Source: Rebecca billardiae RCC1528 (Eukaryota; Haptophyta). Taken from it: a DNA stretch of 64,000 nucleotides. The notes beneath the pieces were generated by a model. It made no database searches. It was given only the letters and a program-made list of their open reading frames with translations, and was not told the origin of the DNA. The stretch spans positions 1,426,001 through 1,490,000 of the forward strand of contig OZ251224.1 in assembly GCA_965240325.2 (NCBI GenBank), written 5' to 3'. Made by a program: the position numbers and the translations under genes. Of this stretch, positions 40,056-50,413 are shown one piece after another; position 1 is the stretch's first letter; each line of letters begins with the position of its first letter.

Positions 40056-40738
40056 TCGGATGTGAGTGTGTCATAGTGGGGGCAGAGCTCCGACCGTTAC
40101 ACGTTCCCGAGTGACACAATCTCCCGAAATCTCGAAATATGAAATATATCTCCTCGGTTTGTAACTGTTTGAGTCCGTTTAAGTTCGTTTAGGCTTAATT
40201 CCAGGGTGTAGAATCCGCCTAGGTGCCAATTTCAGACTGCCAAAGTGTGATCTAGACGGTGCGATTCTGGTGCAAATAGCGAGATCACCTTGGAGATCGT
40301 GTATCTCCCCTATACTAATGTTGCCGAGATCGCGTCGAGATTGAGGTCGTATTACGTATATCTCCAGTATGCTGTGACATTTTTTCGCAAAACTTGTCAT
40401 TGACAGCGTGACCCCAGGTCATTAATTCAGGCGAATATTGACATCCCGAAGTTTGAGAGCCTCATATCAAGACGACAGGAAGTTGGATTTTGGGCCACGC
40501 ACCCCCCAGTGGGCGGCTCCGTGACCCCTCCGAGTCAAGTCTCAAGACAGACAGACAGTATGTCTATGAGACTGCCAGTCACTCAGTCAGTGACGCAGCC
40601 GAACTGTTGATATACGCTGCATGATGCTGACGCCATACTTGCTGCTTGATTCCATATGAAATGCGCCCGGCGCCACCCGACGCTGCGAGCCCAGATGACG
40701 CTGCTTCATGCAGTCAACTCAGCGATGTCCGACACCGT
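40056..40738. other. AT-richer intergenic
   Basis: About 680 bp of low-GC sequence containing an ATCTC/GAGATC-rich patch (40260-40360). No gene is recognised. It includes the 3' flank of the 40739 gene. Confidence 0.45.
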
Positions 40739-41500
40739 TCACTTTGACTTCGCCTTGTCTGACGAGATGCACGGGGCACGACGCCGGTACGCAAACGAGT
40801 CCTCGCCCACGGCGTCGAGAAGGAACGAGGCGACATCCGCCCGAGAGATCGACCCCGCCTCGCCAGTGATCACCTGAATCGAGCCAGTCGGCGGTCCCAT
40901 CGTGAGGCCACCCGGCCGCACCACTGTCCACTCGAGTTCCGAGCCTGGCCCACTGAAGAAGAGCTCTTCCTGCTTGTTCTTATCCACAAAGGCGTCGCGC
41001 AAGATCGTCATCATGAAAAGCTTGAAGGCGATGGGCGCCTGGTTCTCACTGTCGCCGGCACCAATCGATGTCATCACCGCGACTCGCTTCACGCCGGTCG
41101 CCTTCATGGCGTTGATGATGTTTGTCGTGCCATCGGTCAGCATGGTCTTCCCGACGTCACCTGTCCGGCCGCCCAGGGCCACGACGACGCCGGTGATGTC
41201 GCCTCCGCCGTCCGCGAAGACCTGGTTCACGTCTGATGCACGCGTGACATCGCCCTGGCATACCCGTAGCCGATCAGAGGCCAGTTTCGATCCGGCCGCT
41301 GCTCCACCTGAGCCCTCCGGCACGACAAGACGTGACGGGGTACGCACAAATGCCGAGACTTTCGAGCCACGCTCAAGAGCCTGGTAGCAGGCCTCGAGAC
41401 CCGTTGCGCCAGTCGCGCCAAAAACAGCAATGTGGCCAGGGCCGCGTGCGCTGCTCATGAGGACGCCCGTGCCGAGCACGGTCAGGAGCGCGATGGGCAT
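40739..41500 (-). CDS. NAD(P)-binding SDR-like (NmrA / atypical SDR) protein
   Basis: Single exon, ATG at 41500, 253 aa. The Rossmann motif GATGATG (IAVFGATGATGLEACYQAL) sits at residues about 24-42, followed by VSAFVRTPSRL, GDVTRASDVNQVF, GVVVALGGRTGD, the helix TNIINAMKATGVKRVAVMTSIGAGDS and WTVVRPGGLTMGP. This order matches atypical short-chain dehydrogenases of the NmrA / biliverdin-reductase-B-like group, which bind NAD(P)H as reductases or redox sensors. The first 15 residues are hydrophobic and could be a weak targeting segment; an internal Met (MSSARGPGH) offers a shorter start. The lysine of the classical YxxxK motif is not evident. The substrate is unknown. Confidence 0.85.
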   Translation of the reverse strand: MPIALLTVLGTGVLMSSARGPGHIAVFGATGATGLEACYQALERGSKVSAFVRTPSRLVVPEGSGGAAAGSKLASDRLRVCQGDVTRASDVNQVFADGGGDITGVVVALGGRTGDVGKTMLTDGTTNIINAMKATGVKRVAVMTSIGAGDSENQAPIAFKLFMMTILRDAFVDKNKQEELFFSGPGSELEWTVVRPGGLTMGPPTGSIQVITGEAGSISRADVASFLLDAVGEDSFAYRRRAPCISSDKAKSK

Positions 41501-43279
41501 GATGCGCGGGTGAAGGGCGCCCGGCGGCGTGACGAGGTCGACAATGGCGGAGACCCCTGCTCTGCAAGTCTGCAGCCTTGTCCGGCGTTGTGCATCCCCT
41601 CGGGGAAATTGAATAACTCGAGGAAAAGGATCCGCGGCCCGGCCGTGCTACGCAAACGATATCCGCCTCTTCTGATCATCAACACCCACGGGTGACTGCG
41701 GCTACTACTCTGTCTCAGTGTCTGAATCGAACAGTGACTCAGTGACCAACTTAGCAACCAGGCATCTGATGAGGAGACTGACGATGTGCCCATGCGTGAC
41801 GACCAGCCGGGTTCATCGTGCGGCGCTGCAGCCTGGCCAGACCTGTGACTCCCACTGGGGACACGGCACCCAGGGTCGGAGAAAATCGGCGCGCTTTTTA
41901 TTTCCGCCTTGCATTTATTCCGCCGCGCGCTTCGCGGCGGCCGCGCGCGTCTTGGGCGAGCGGGCGACGGCGCCGCGCTCCCGTGCGTGTGGACGATCCC
42001 GCGAGCGCAGAGCCGGCGAGCTAGGCCGGGCAGTCGTGTTGAAGTGCCATTCGCCGCTTCGCCCGCGCTTTGCATTCGGCTGTACTTGCCTCGGGCGAGC
42101 ATGTCTGTGCACACCGCCACACGGCCAGCCTCCCCCGCGTGCGCCATGCGAGGCGAGACAAACACGGAGCATGCGCTTCCGCGTGGCGAGAAACTACACT
42201 GTACTCACTGCGCTGCCTTGCGCCGCCGCGCATGAGCGCGGGTCCGAACAGCTGCGTTCAGGTGTGCTGATTGCATCATACGATTCGATTGGTCGAACAA
42301 ACAAGCGCCCTGGCCCGACGACGACGTTGCAGCGCACGCCATGCTGATCTGCGGCGACGCGCAGCATGTGCGCTCGCACGAAGTCGCCGCGCACGTGGCT
42401 GTTGTTCCGCTCTGCCTCGGCACTGACCTCCCTGACGTGTGCTCCGACGTCAATCTTGGCCCGAGGCAGTACGAACATACATGCGTGCAATGCAAAACAT
42501 ACCTGAACGAGGCCCATGGCCTGCGTGTATGTGCCTCTTCGGATGACACGGCGCGTGTATGAATGTGTGTACTACCTTGTCAAGCAGTAGCTCACGCCTG
42601 GACGTTCCTGTCGAACTTCACGGTGCGCATCGCGCACACACGGTCAGCCTTGATGGACGCACCCGTGCAGCCGGAAGGAGGCATCAGCCTGCCCAAGACG
42701 TGAGCATCCAGCCCCGACGCCGCGTCCGGTGCCTGAATGGCGCGCGCTCCTTTCACGCGGAATGTGCTCACTACATCACTATGCAGAAGGGCGCATGTCA
42801 GTGCTTTTCATGCTCACACGACCCTCGCCGTAGGTCGATGCCAACGGCTGCGTGATGCTCGATCATGCCTTTTGACGGCTGTGTGACCCGTGCAGATGCG
42901 TATGCCAGGCAGCGTACTGTGAAGAGCGATGACGCGTGCATAAACTACCTGGACATCGCCCAGTGCAACCAAGTGCCGGACGCCGACGCCGCTGCTCGCG
43001 GCACGCGTGCAGTCAGCCGAGGAATGCACACGACTTCCTTGTTGGTGCGGCGCACGCGATGGCCTGAGGCGCGGCGGATGAAGTGACTCCGAACGGCGAG
43101 CGGCGGAACGACGCAAATGGCTGCTCTTCAGCCGCGCTCAACCACGCGCACCGCCTTCGCGGGCACGCAACTACCGCAGGAGGGCGCGCAGTCGGCGCCA
43201 ATCTCGCCCCTCCAGCGCCGCCCAGCGCGCTGTCAGCGCAGCCGCCAGCGGCAGAGGTTGGTGGTGCTCTGACGGCATC
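41501..43279. other. Intergenic, no gene recognised
   Basis: About 1.8 kb before the retrotransposon. Frames such as 41718-42347 look like unselected reading of GC-rich DNA (Arg/Cys/Ala-rich, no domains). I find no repeats or RNA genes. Confidence 0.5.
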
Positions 43280-43284
43280 ACCAA

Positions 43285-43609
43285 TGTCAAAGGGTGAAGA
43301 GAGCGACGGGGCCGTGAGGCCCGAGGCGTGACGCTGAGGCTCGTCGATGCGAAGGACGAGGAGCTAGGAGTTCGACTCGAGGTGCGGTGAAGCGACACGG
43401 AACTGAACTGCCCTGGCGAGGAAGGAATCCCGAGCCGTCTAAGACTGTGCTGGAGGCACTGATAGCCATCAACGGGTAAGTCGGGAAAGTGGCCATGATG
43501 GGCGCGTGTATGATCCCGACTCGATAATGAATGTCGGTGTAGTGTGACGGTTGGTGATCCGGGTGTGTACGCACGGGAGAGCGAGTCCGGGTAACGTTGG
43601 ATCTTGACA
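43285..43609 (-). repeat. LTR (3' LTR of the element)
   Basis: 325 bp, TGTCAA...TTGACA, same as 47384-47708. Confidence 0.95.
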
Positions 43610-43875
43610 CCCCCACCCAATCGCAGCGGTGGTCGTACGAAACCTGGTCGACCCGAAGGGACTGGGTGTAGACGTGCGACCATCGTGTGATTGTAGATGA
43701 TGCGATGTTGCCGTATGGGATGCATGCGTCGGAGCGGTTGTCCGAGTAGACGATGTAGAAGTCGGGCGAGTCGGTGCCGGCAGCGTCTCCGTTCAGAAGA
43801 GACAACGTGAGGTCAATGTGCGTCCGACGAGCGGCGACCGATGTAGCACTGGGACTTCGTGTATGCGGCGAGGCC

Positions 43876-46800
43876 TTACATGCCCAGGATCTGAGCACGA
43901 AGTTTGAGGAAGGCGGCCGGGCCGAGCGGCTTGGTCATGATGTCGGTCGGGTTCTCGGTGCCGGGGATCAAGAAGAGCTTGAAGGTGCCGGCGCGGGCGT
44001 GCTGACGGTTCCAGTGGTACTGGACGTCGATGTGCTTGGTGCGGTTGTGGTACTTCTCGTTGTCCGTGAGGTCCACCACCGCCTTGTTGTCCTCGAAGAG
44101 CTTGGTCGGCGCGAGCTGCGGGTAGCCGAGGTCGGTGAGCAGCTTGCGCATGAAGATGATCTCCTTGCCGGCGGAGGTGACGGCCATGTACTCAGCTTCG
44201 GTCGAGCTCAGAGCCGTCGTGCGCTGCTTCTCGCGGCGGCCGCTCACCGTCGAGCCGCAGAGGTGCATCACGTAGCCGGTGACAGACTTGCGCTCGTCGT
44301 GGAGGTCGTTGGCGTAGTCGGCGTCCACGTACGCGACGAGCATGACGTCCGAGCCCGAGCGGAAGAAGAGGCCGTGGTTCGGCGTGCCGGCGAGGTAGCG
44401 GATGACGCGCTTGGCAGCCTCGAGGTGCTTCTTGCCCGGCTTGGACATGAAGTGGGTGAGCGTGCCGACGGCGTAGGCGATGTCCGGGCGAAACTGCGTG
44501 ATGCGGATGAGCGAGCCGACCACGGAGCGGAAGAACGTCGTCGTCTCCGCGTCGAGCGCGTCTGACTCGGAGCACGGGCCGAGCTTGAGGCCCTCGGTCA
44601 TCGGCGTGTCGGACGTGTTGCAGTTCATGAAGCCCGTCTTCTCGAGGAGCTCGAGGATGTTCTTGGTGACGGTCACCATGATGCCGTCCTTGGAGCGCGT
44701 GAGCGTGGCCGACAGGTAGCCGTCGATGTCGGCCGTGATGGTCATCTTGTACGAGGATGTGATCTTCGAGATGAAGTGGTCGCAGGCGGTCGGGTCGTCG
44801 CTGTCGTCGAGGATGAGCATGTCGTCCACGTAGATGCACACGGCGATGATGCCCGACTGCGTGTTGAGGACATAGAGGCACGGGTCGGCCTGGCTCTGCG
44901 CGAACCCGTACTCCTTCATCCAGTCGTCGATCATGAGACGCCAGTTGCGGCCGGACTGCTTGAGACCGTAGAGGCTCTTGAGGAGGCGCAGCACGACGTC
45001 GCCCTTCGTCTTCGGCTTGTACCCGAGCGGCAGCTCGAGGTAGATCTCGTAGTCGATCGGCGCGTTGAGGTACGCCGTCGTGAAGTCGCCGTGGAAGAGG
45101 CGGCGCTGCTTGGCCGCGGCGATGGCGATGATCATCTTGAGGGTCTCGTAGCGGACGACCGAGGAGAAGGTCTCGTCGTAGTCGATGCCCTCGATCTGCG
45201 TGAAGCCCTTGCCCACGACGCGGGCCTTGAACCGCTTGATGTTGCCCTTCTTGTCGCGCTTGATGTTGAACACGGGCGCCGCCTTCAGCGTGCGCATCCC
45301 CGGCTTGCGCGGCACCTCCACCCACGTGTCGTTGGCCAGGATGGAGGCGTACTCGGCGTCGAGAGCGGCGGCGAACTGCGTCGCATGCGGGCCGTTGAGT
45401 GCTTGCACCGCCGTCGGCGTGTCCGAGAGTCCGATGGCGAGCAGGAGCGCGTAGATGCGCGGCAGCTTGGAGTAAGTCGGCGACGCGACCGAGTTGACGT
45501 GTGCGCGCGCGCGCGTGCGAGATGAGGGCGGGTCGTCGTCGTTGAGCGCGTTGTCGACATCGAGGGAGTCCTCGGCGCCGGCGGCGTCGTCGTCAGCGTC
45601 TCCGACGTAGGCGTGCGGTGCGTCCCCCACCCGCTCAGCGTGTCCGAATGCGCCAGCGCCATCGCGGCGCCGGACGGCGCCGTGGGAACTTCCCCCATTA
45701 CCCACATCGGCAGCATGGAGGTCGAGCGGCGGCGGCGACGTCGGCGGCAGCTGCGGCGCGGCGGCGAGCGGGTCGCGCGCGATGTGAGCGGCGTCGGGGT
45801 GGTCGACGTAGAGCGTGTCCTCGTCGAAGCGCACGTGGTGCGAGATGATGAACATGTCCGGGACGATCTGGCCGTCGCCGGGCACGCGTACGATGATCGC
45901 CTTCGTGTAGCGCGTGCGGTTCTTGGGCGGGACGTTCACCATGTGGCCGTCGTCGCCGTGGCCGACGTAGACGCCCATGACGGCGCGCGGGTCGAGCTTC
46001 TTGAAGTGCGTGTTCGGCGGCACGACGTAGGCGACGCAGCCGAAGACACGCAGCTGAGCGAGATCTGGCGGGAAGCCGCGCAGCAGCTCGAACGGCGTCT
46101 TGTCGAACGTCACCGGCGTGGCGATGCGGCGGATGATGTACGCGGCGTGGCGCAGCGCGTCCTTGGCGTAGGCGTCGATGCGCAGCTTGGAGTGGAACAG
46201 GATCGAGCGCGCCGCGTTGAAGAGCGTCTGGATGAAGCGCTCGGCGATCGGGTTGTGCTGCGGCGTGTCGGGCGGCGTGACCTGGTTGGGGGCGATGCCG
46301 TGCGCGCGGCAGATGCCCTCCCAGTCGGTCGAGTTGAGCTCGGGGGCGCCGTCGACGCGGAAGCGGCTGACGGTGTGGCCGTAGACCGACATGTCGTCGA
46401 TGAAGCGTCGCATCGCCTCCGGTGCGTCCGAGCGGCGGTCGAGGAAGTAGATGAAGCCGGCCCGGGTGTAGTCGTCGACAAACACGATCACGTAGAACTT
46501 GGCAAAATCGTCCGGGTTCACGATGAACTTGCCGTCGACGTAGCCGGCGACGTCGACATGGACGAGCACGAACGCCTTCTCCGAGCGGGGCGACGTGGAC
46601 GTGAACGAGTTGCGCTTCATCTTGGCGAGCGCGCACGAGCAGTCCGACTTGAGGTTGCGCGCGCCGAGGTGCTTGGATGCGGCGAGCGTGCGGTTGACGG
46701 CAGCTGCGTGAGCGTGGCCGAGCCGGAGGTGAGCGACGCGCGAGAGCTCGTCGGTGTCCTTGAACTCGACGCAGCACTCGTCGCAGAACGTGTCGTCGTC

Positions 46801-47385
46801 CGGCGCGAGGTCGGCGGTCTGCGAGGCCTGGTCCATGGTCACGATGACGAGAGCGCCGTCGGACGTGGGCGGCTGCGCCGGCGGCGGCGGCAGCGAGGAC
46901 TGGAGCGGGGCGGGCGGCACGTGGAGGCCGGACGCGGCGATGGTGGGCGACGGCGAGTCGTCGTCCGGGATGAAGACGGCGCATGCGAGATCGCGGCCGT
47001 GCAGAGGAACGAGCTTGTCGCCGTACAGCAGGTACCGGCCGCCCTGCGCGTGGATCGGGGTGGCGCCGGACATGAAGGTGGTCGGCGCCGCGAGCGAGAT
47101 GAACGAGATGCCGAGGCGGGTCAGCCAAGTGTCGCTCATGTAGAAGCCCGGGACGTCTGGAGAGAGTGGGACGTCCATGAGCGGCAGCGTGATGAGGTCG
47201 CCGTCGATCGAGCGCATGCCGAGGGCGAACGAGGCCGAGGTGTTGATCTTGATCCGCGTGCCGTTCGCCGCGCGCGCCTCCGAGAACTGGCGGAAGGACT
47301 TGGCGGCAAACCGAGAGAACGCGGTCGAGGCGATGGTGGTGTCCGCGCCGGTGTCGATAGTTCGACACCCCGCGGCTCCACCATG
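43876..47385 (-). CDS. Copia-type Pol polyprotein: protease, integrase, reverse transcriptase, RNase H
   Basis: The frame is open from 47385 to the stop at 43876. The first ATG is at 47217, but the protease active site (TIDTGADTTIAS, at about 47360-47335) lies upstream of it, so the start is unclear and may be non-AUG or depend on a lost gag. Domain order is protease, then integrase, then RT, then RNase H, which defines the copia group. The integrase shows HLRLGH...DCSCALAK (the usual C-x2-C is C-x-C) and the D,D,E residues in HVDVAG, RVDGAPEL and NPIAERFIQ. RT carries RFKARVVGKGF, DFTTAYLNAP, LYGLKQSGRNW and the catalytic YVDD. RNase H has VAYVDADYAND, SSTEAEYMA and EDNKAVVDL. The 3.3 kb after the ATG has no stop or frameshift, so the enzyme region is intact. 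Confidence 0.95.
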   Translation of the reverse strand, partial: HGGAAGCRTIDTGADTTIASTAFSRFAAKSFRQFSEARAANGTRIKINTSASFALGMRSIDGDLITLPLMDVPLSPDVPGFYMSDTWLTRLGISFISLAAPTTFMSGATPIHAQGGRYLLYGDKLVPLHGRDLACAVFIPDDDSPSPTIAASGLHVPPAPLQSSLPPPPAQPPTSDGALVIVTMDQASQTADLAPDDDTFCDECCVEFKDTDELSRVAHLRLGHAHAAAVNRTLAASKHLGARNLKSDCSCALAKMKRNSFTSTSPRSEKAFVLVHVDVAGYVDGKFIVNPDDFAKFYVIVFVDDYTRAGFIYFLDRRSDAPEAMRRFIDDMSVYGHTVSRFRVDGAPELNSTDWEGICRAHGIAPNQVTPPDTPQHNPIAERFIQTLFNAARSILFHSKLRIDAYAKDALRHAAYIIRRIATPVTFDKTPFELLRGFPPDLAQLRVFGCVAYVVPPNTHFKKLDPRAVMGVYVGHGDDGHMVNVPPKNRTRYTKAIIVRVPGDGQIVPDMFIISHHVRFDEDTLYVDHPDAAHIARDPLAAAPQLPPTSPPPLDLHAADVGNGGSSHGAVRRRDGAGAFGHAERVGDAPHAYVGDADDDAAGAEDSLDVDNALNDDDPPSSRTRARAHVNSVASPTYSKLPRIYALLLAIGLSDTPTAVQALNGPHATQFAAALDAEYASILANDTWVEVPRKPGMRTLKAAPVFNIKRDKKGNIKRFKARVVGKGFTQIEGIDYDETFSSVVRYETLKMIIAIAAAKQRRLFHGDFTTAYLNAPIDYEIYLELPLGYKPKTKGDVVLRLLKSLYGLKQSGRNWRLMIDDWMKEYGFAQSQADPCLYVLNTQSGIIAVCIYVDDMLILDDSDDPTACDHFISKITSSYKMTITADIDGYLSATLTRSKDGIMVTVTKNILELLEKTGFMNCNTSDTPMTEGLKLGPCSESDALDAETTTFFRSVVGSLIRITQFRPDIAYAVGTLTHFMSKPGKKHLEAAKRVIRYLAGTPNHGLFFRSGSDVMLVAYVDADYANDLHDERKSVTGYVMHLCGSTVSGRREKQRTTALSSTEAEYMAVTSAGKEIIFMRKLLTDLGYPQLAPTKLFEDNKAVVDLTDNEKYHNRTKHIDVQYHWNRQHARAGTFKLFLIPGTENPTDIMTKPLGPAAFLKLRAQILGM

Positions 47386-47708
47386 TCAAAGGGTGAAGAG
47401 AGCGACGGGGCCGTGAGGCCCGAGGCGTGACGCTGAGGCTCGTCGATGCGAAGGACGAGGAGCTAGGAGTTCGACTCGAGGTGCGGTGAAGCGACACGGA
47501 ACTGAACTGCCCTGGCGAGGAAGGAATCCCGAGCCGTCTAAGACTGTGCTGGAGGCACTGATAGCCATCAACGGGTAAGTCGGGAAAGTGGCCATGATGG
47601 GCGCGTGTATGATCCCGACTCGATAATGAATGTCGGTGTAGTGTGACGGTTGGTGATCCGGGTGTGTACGCACGGGAGAGCGAGTCCGGGTAACGTTGGA
47701 TCTTGACA
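47384..47708 (-). repeat. LTR (5' LTR of the element)
   Basis: 325 bp. By eye it shows no difference from 43285-43609. Confidence 0.95.
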
Positions 47709-47713
47709 ACCAA

Positions 47714-50413
47714 CATATTCGGAAAAGAAAATCGCCACCCGAAATTCCTGCGCCCAGTGGGTGGTCACGGCACCTGCCCTCGCCTCACGCGTGACGCGGC
47801 CGCACGGGCGTCTGTACAGTAGTGCGTCCGACCAGGGCGCCTCCAGCTAACGAGCCGCACGTTAAGGTGGCGCGCTCCTTCCGCTTCCCTGCCGTGACAC
47901 CTGGCATCAATGGTCCAGTGAGCTGCGGCTGCTGCAGCCGCAACGTGCTGGCACGGCGAGACAGTGGTGAGGGGACCAAGACCACTAAGCACCGTCGGGC
48001 TGGCAACTCGTGCCGCATCCGCAGCGCGCGCGCACAAAGAGTTCAGAGCGTAACGCAGGGCGACGCGCGCGCGCGCCGAGCGAGCCGGGCAACCACCGCC
48101 CGCCTGCACATGCAGCCCCCGCGCGCGCGGCGCGCACCATGACCATCCGCCCCAGTGCCAGTTGCGCGCAGCGCACGGCAGTGCGCGGTCGCACCTGGGA
48201 CTCGGGGTCGTTGGACGCATGCCGTGGCGCGGGCGCGGCGCGGCGATGCCGCGCTTGCTTCTCCCGGGGGCCCGAGGCCCCCACGCGCGGCGGACTTCGC
48301 GCGCGCCCCGCCTGATGTGCGCGCGGCGCGCGGCGCAGCGCAGCGCTGGCCATCGAGCCTCCATGCGGGGGGCTGTTGCGCGGTGGGGGCGTGGGGCGGC
48401 AGTGCTGGGTGCACACCTGCTGTGCGTATTCGGTCTCGTCAGATGCGTGCTCGGTCTCGTCAATCGTTACCCGCGTCGCTTGCGGCAGCCCCCCCCCCCC
48501 CTCTAGCGGTTCTCGAGGCCAACCATCGACGCTTGGACGCCTACGGCCGCGCGAAGCGACGGCGCCGAGCGGGCGCGCGCGCCTGGTACGAGAGGTAGAC
48601 TCCCACATCGTGCCTCCACACCCCGCCCGCGCCAGCGCACCCGCCCCTGGCGCTCTTCCCGCTCGTCGGCGGCGCTCGGCACCCGAGCCGAGCCGAACGC
48701 GTGCACGGTGCACGCCGCAGCGCGGCGCGACGGGCGCGGCGCGGCGCGCTCGGAATTTTCCTGAAGAGGGCTCCGAGCGTACGGGCCGACGCGCCCACTC
48801 GCGGCGCGCTCCGCGCGCGCCCCGCCAAATGCGAGGTGACGTTCGAGGCGCGTCGGTCGAGACGCTCGGGTGCTCGGCGCGGTCGTCAACAGGGCCCCCC
48901 CCCGCGAGTTGAGGAGCGTCCCCGGATTCCATTTTCCGGACTCTCCTTGCCGATGCTACGCAAAGCCGCGCGGGGGGGCGGCCGTCCCGTCGAAACGGAC
49001 GTGCCCCCCCCGCGGAAAAACGTCCTGTTCTATTATTGTATTCTGTCGAGGTCGCGGGCTTGCGCGCGGCTCCACTCCACTGGCGTCTGATGAGGTCGCA
49101 CCTGATCAACACCTCAGGCGCTCCGCCCGCGGCCGTCTGAGGTCTGATCTCCACATACGGGAAAGCGCGAGATAGTAGGCGCCGCGCGCGCCGAGGCGCC
49201 TCGCGCTTAGGCCTCGCACGTCGCACCGTAACGCGTGGCACGCGACTCGCGCGGCTGCGGCATCGGCGCTGAGGTATAAGGGTCTGGACATCCGCGCCGA
49301 TCACGCGCGTGCGCACGCCCTTCCTCGCCGCTACGGCGTGCGCACGCCGCTCGCGAGCCGCAAAGCGCACGCGCGCGGCGAGGCACGTTGAACGCCCGCC
49401 AGACGCAGCGATGTGGCGTATGGCGTAGCACATGTCACACACGTGCCCTCAGCTTCGCGTGGCGCCGCGCGTGTGCACGGTCTCGGCGGTGCACGTCGCG
49501 CGCGTTGCGCAGCTGCTAGCACACAGCCAGCTGACCCACGTGCGCCCGGCGTCGTCGAGTGGGCTGTGCACTGCGCGCACGAGGCGTAGCGCTGCGTGCG
49601 TGGCTCGTAGTTAGGATGATGACCGCGCTCTGCGCCCCGCCTGGCGCTTGGCCAGCGATGTGTACCTCCGCGGCCAAGCTGTTCCGCGGCGTGGCACACG
49701 GTGCGATCGCAGGGTGCGTCGGCGCGACCGGTTCCGGCTGCCGGCCCGCCGGCCGTGCGCACCGGGACATGAGGTGCCATGGCGGCCTCGCGAGCGTGCG
49801 CGGATATTCTTTGGAGGCGGCAGCGGGTGGTTAGACCGACCGGTTGTCACCTCACCGGTCGCCAGTACAAGTACTCCGGTTTACTTACTCCTCCTGACCG
49901 GTGACTGGTGAGAGACTACCGGTGAGTTGAGAGTATTGTGGGAATGTACGCGCCGCCGGCATCTATTAGCAATCACACACATACATATGATAATGGTGTG
50001 AATGGAGGTTCAAAAGTTGGAATGACCCAAACCCCCAAAAGCTCAATATTTTACTCACACCACCGAGATATATATGTGCTGGACTTTTCCAGTGTGCTCT
50101 CACTACTCCGTTTCGAAGGTAGCATGATAAGTGGTTCCGTAACCAGATATGGTTGAGGAAATTTTCCCGGGCTTCGATCCCTGTATCTGTAGCATCTGGG
50201 TTTTTTTCGCTATATCTTACTCGCGAGATTGCCACTCGTGGCTTCGAGAGTTACCCAATGTTCATTCACGACGTTTGGAGCCAATTGTGGTGAGCGGACA
50301 CTTGCAACTTGTTCCCTCCTCCAGATGCGTAGTTAGGAACCTCCTGCCCATCCCCACCCCCACCACCACAGCCTCCGCCGCTCTCACCCACCACCACAGC
50401 CTCCGCCACTCTC
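47714..50413. other. Long intergenic region, no gene recognised
   Basis: 2.7 kb of GC-rich then AT-rich DNA (low GC from about 49930). Frames up to 485 codons exist on the minus strand (47985-49442) but are Arg/Ala-rich, lack domains and have competing frames on the other strand, so I do not call them. The last 70 bp before the MYB start have a repeated CACCACAGCCTCCGCC word at 50362 and 50391. Confidence 0.5.

Larger units (their letters stand above)
43280..47713 (-). mobile_element. Ty1/copia LTR retrotransposon with 5-bp target duplication
   Basis: The element proper spans 43285-47708 (4424 bp) and reads on the minus strand. The target duplication is ACCAA at 43280-43284 and 47709-47713. 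Both LTRs are 325 bp, begin TGTCAA and end TTGACA, and look identical to me, so insertion was recent. Next to the 5' LTR is a primer-binding site starting TGGTGGAGCCGCGG (47383 downward). Before the 3' LTR lies a purine tract GGGTGGGGG (near 43610-43620). The internal part encodes protease-integrase-RT-RNase H. No gag is present. Confidence 0.95.

Noticed and set aside
41718-42347. 209-codon plus-strand frame between the SDR-like gene and the retrotransposon
   Set aside because: Cys/Arg/Pro-rich, no domain, weak codon bias, and overlapping frames on both strands.
45613-47430. 605-codon plus-strand frame within the retrotransposon
   Set aside because: Val/Arg/Asp-rich shadow of the copia Pol frame.
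47985-49442. 485-codon minus-strand frame
   Set aside because: Arg/Ala-rich, no family resemblance, several equally open frames on both strands, and a doubtful start.
50150-50190. TTCGATCCC box resembling a tRNA T-loop
   Set aside because: The flanking bases do not pair into a T-stem and no D-arm lies upstream.
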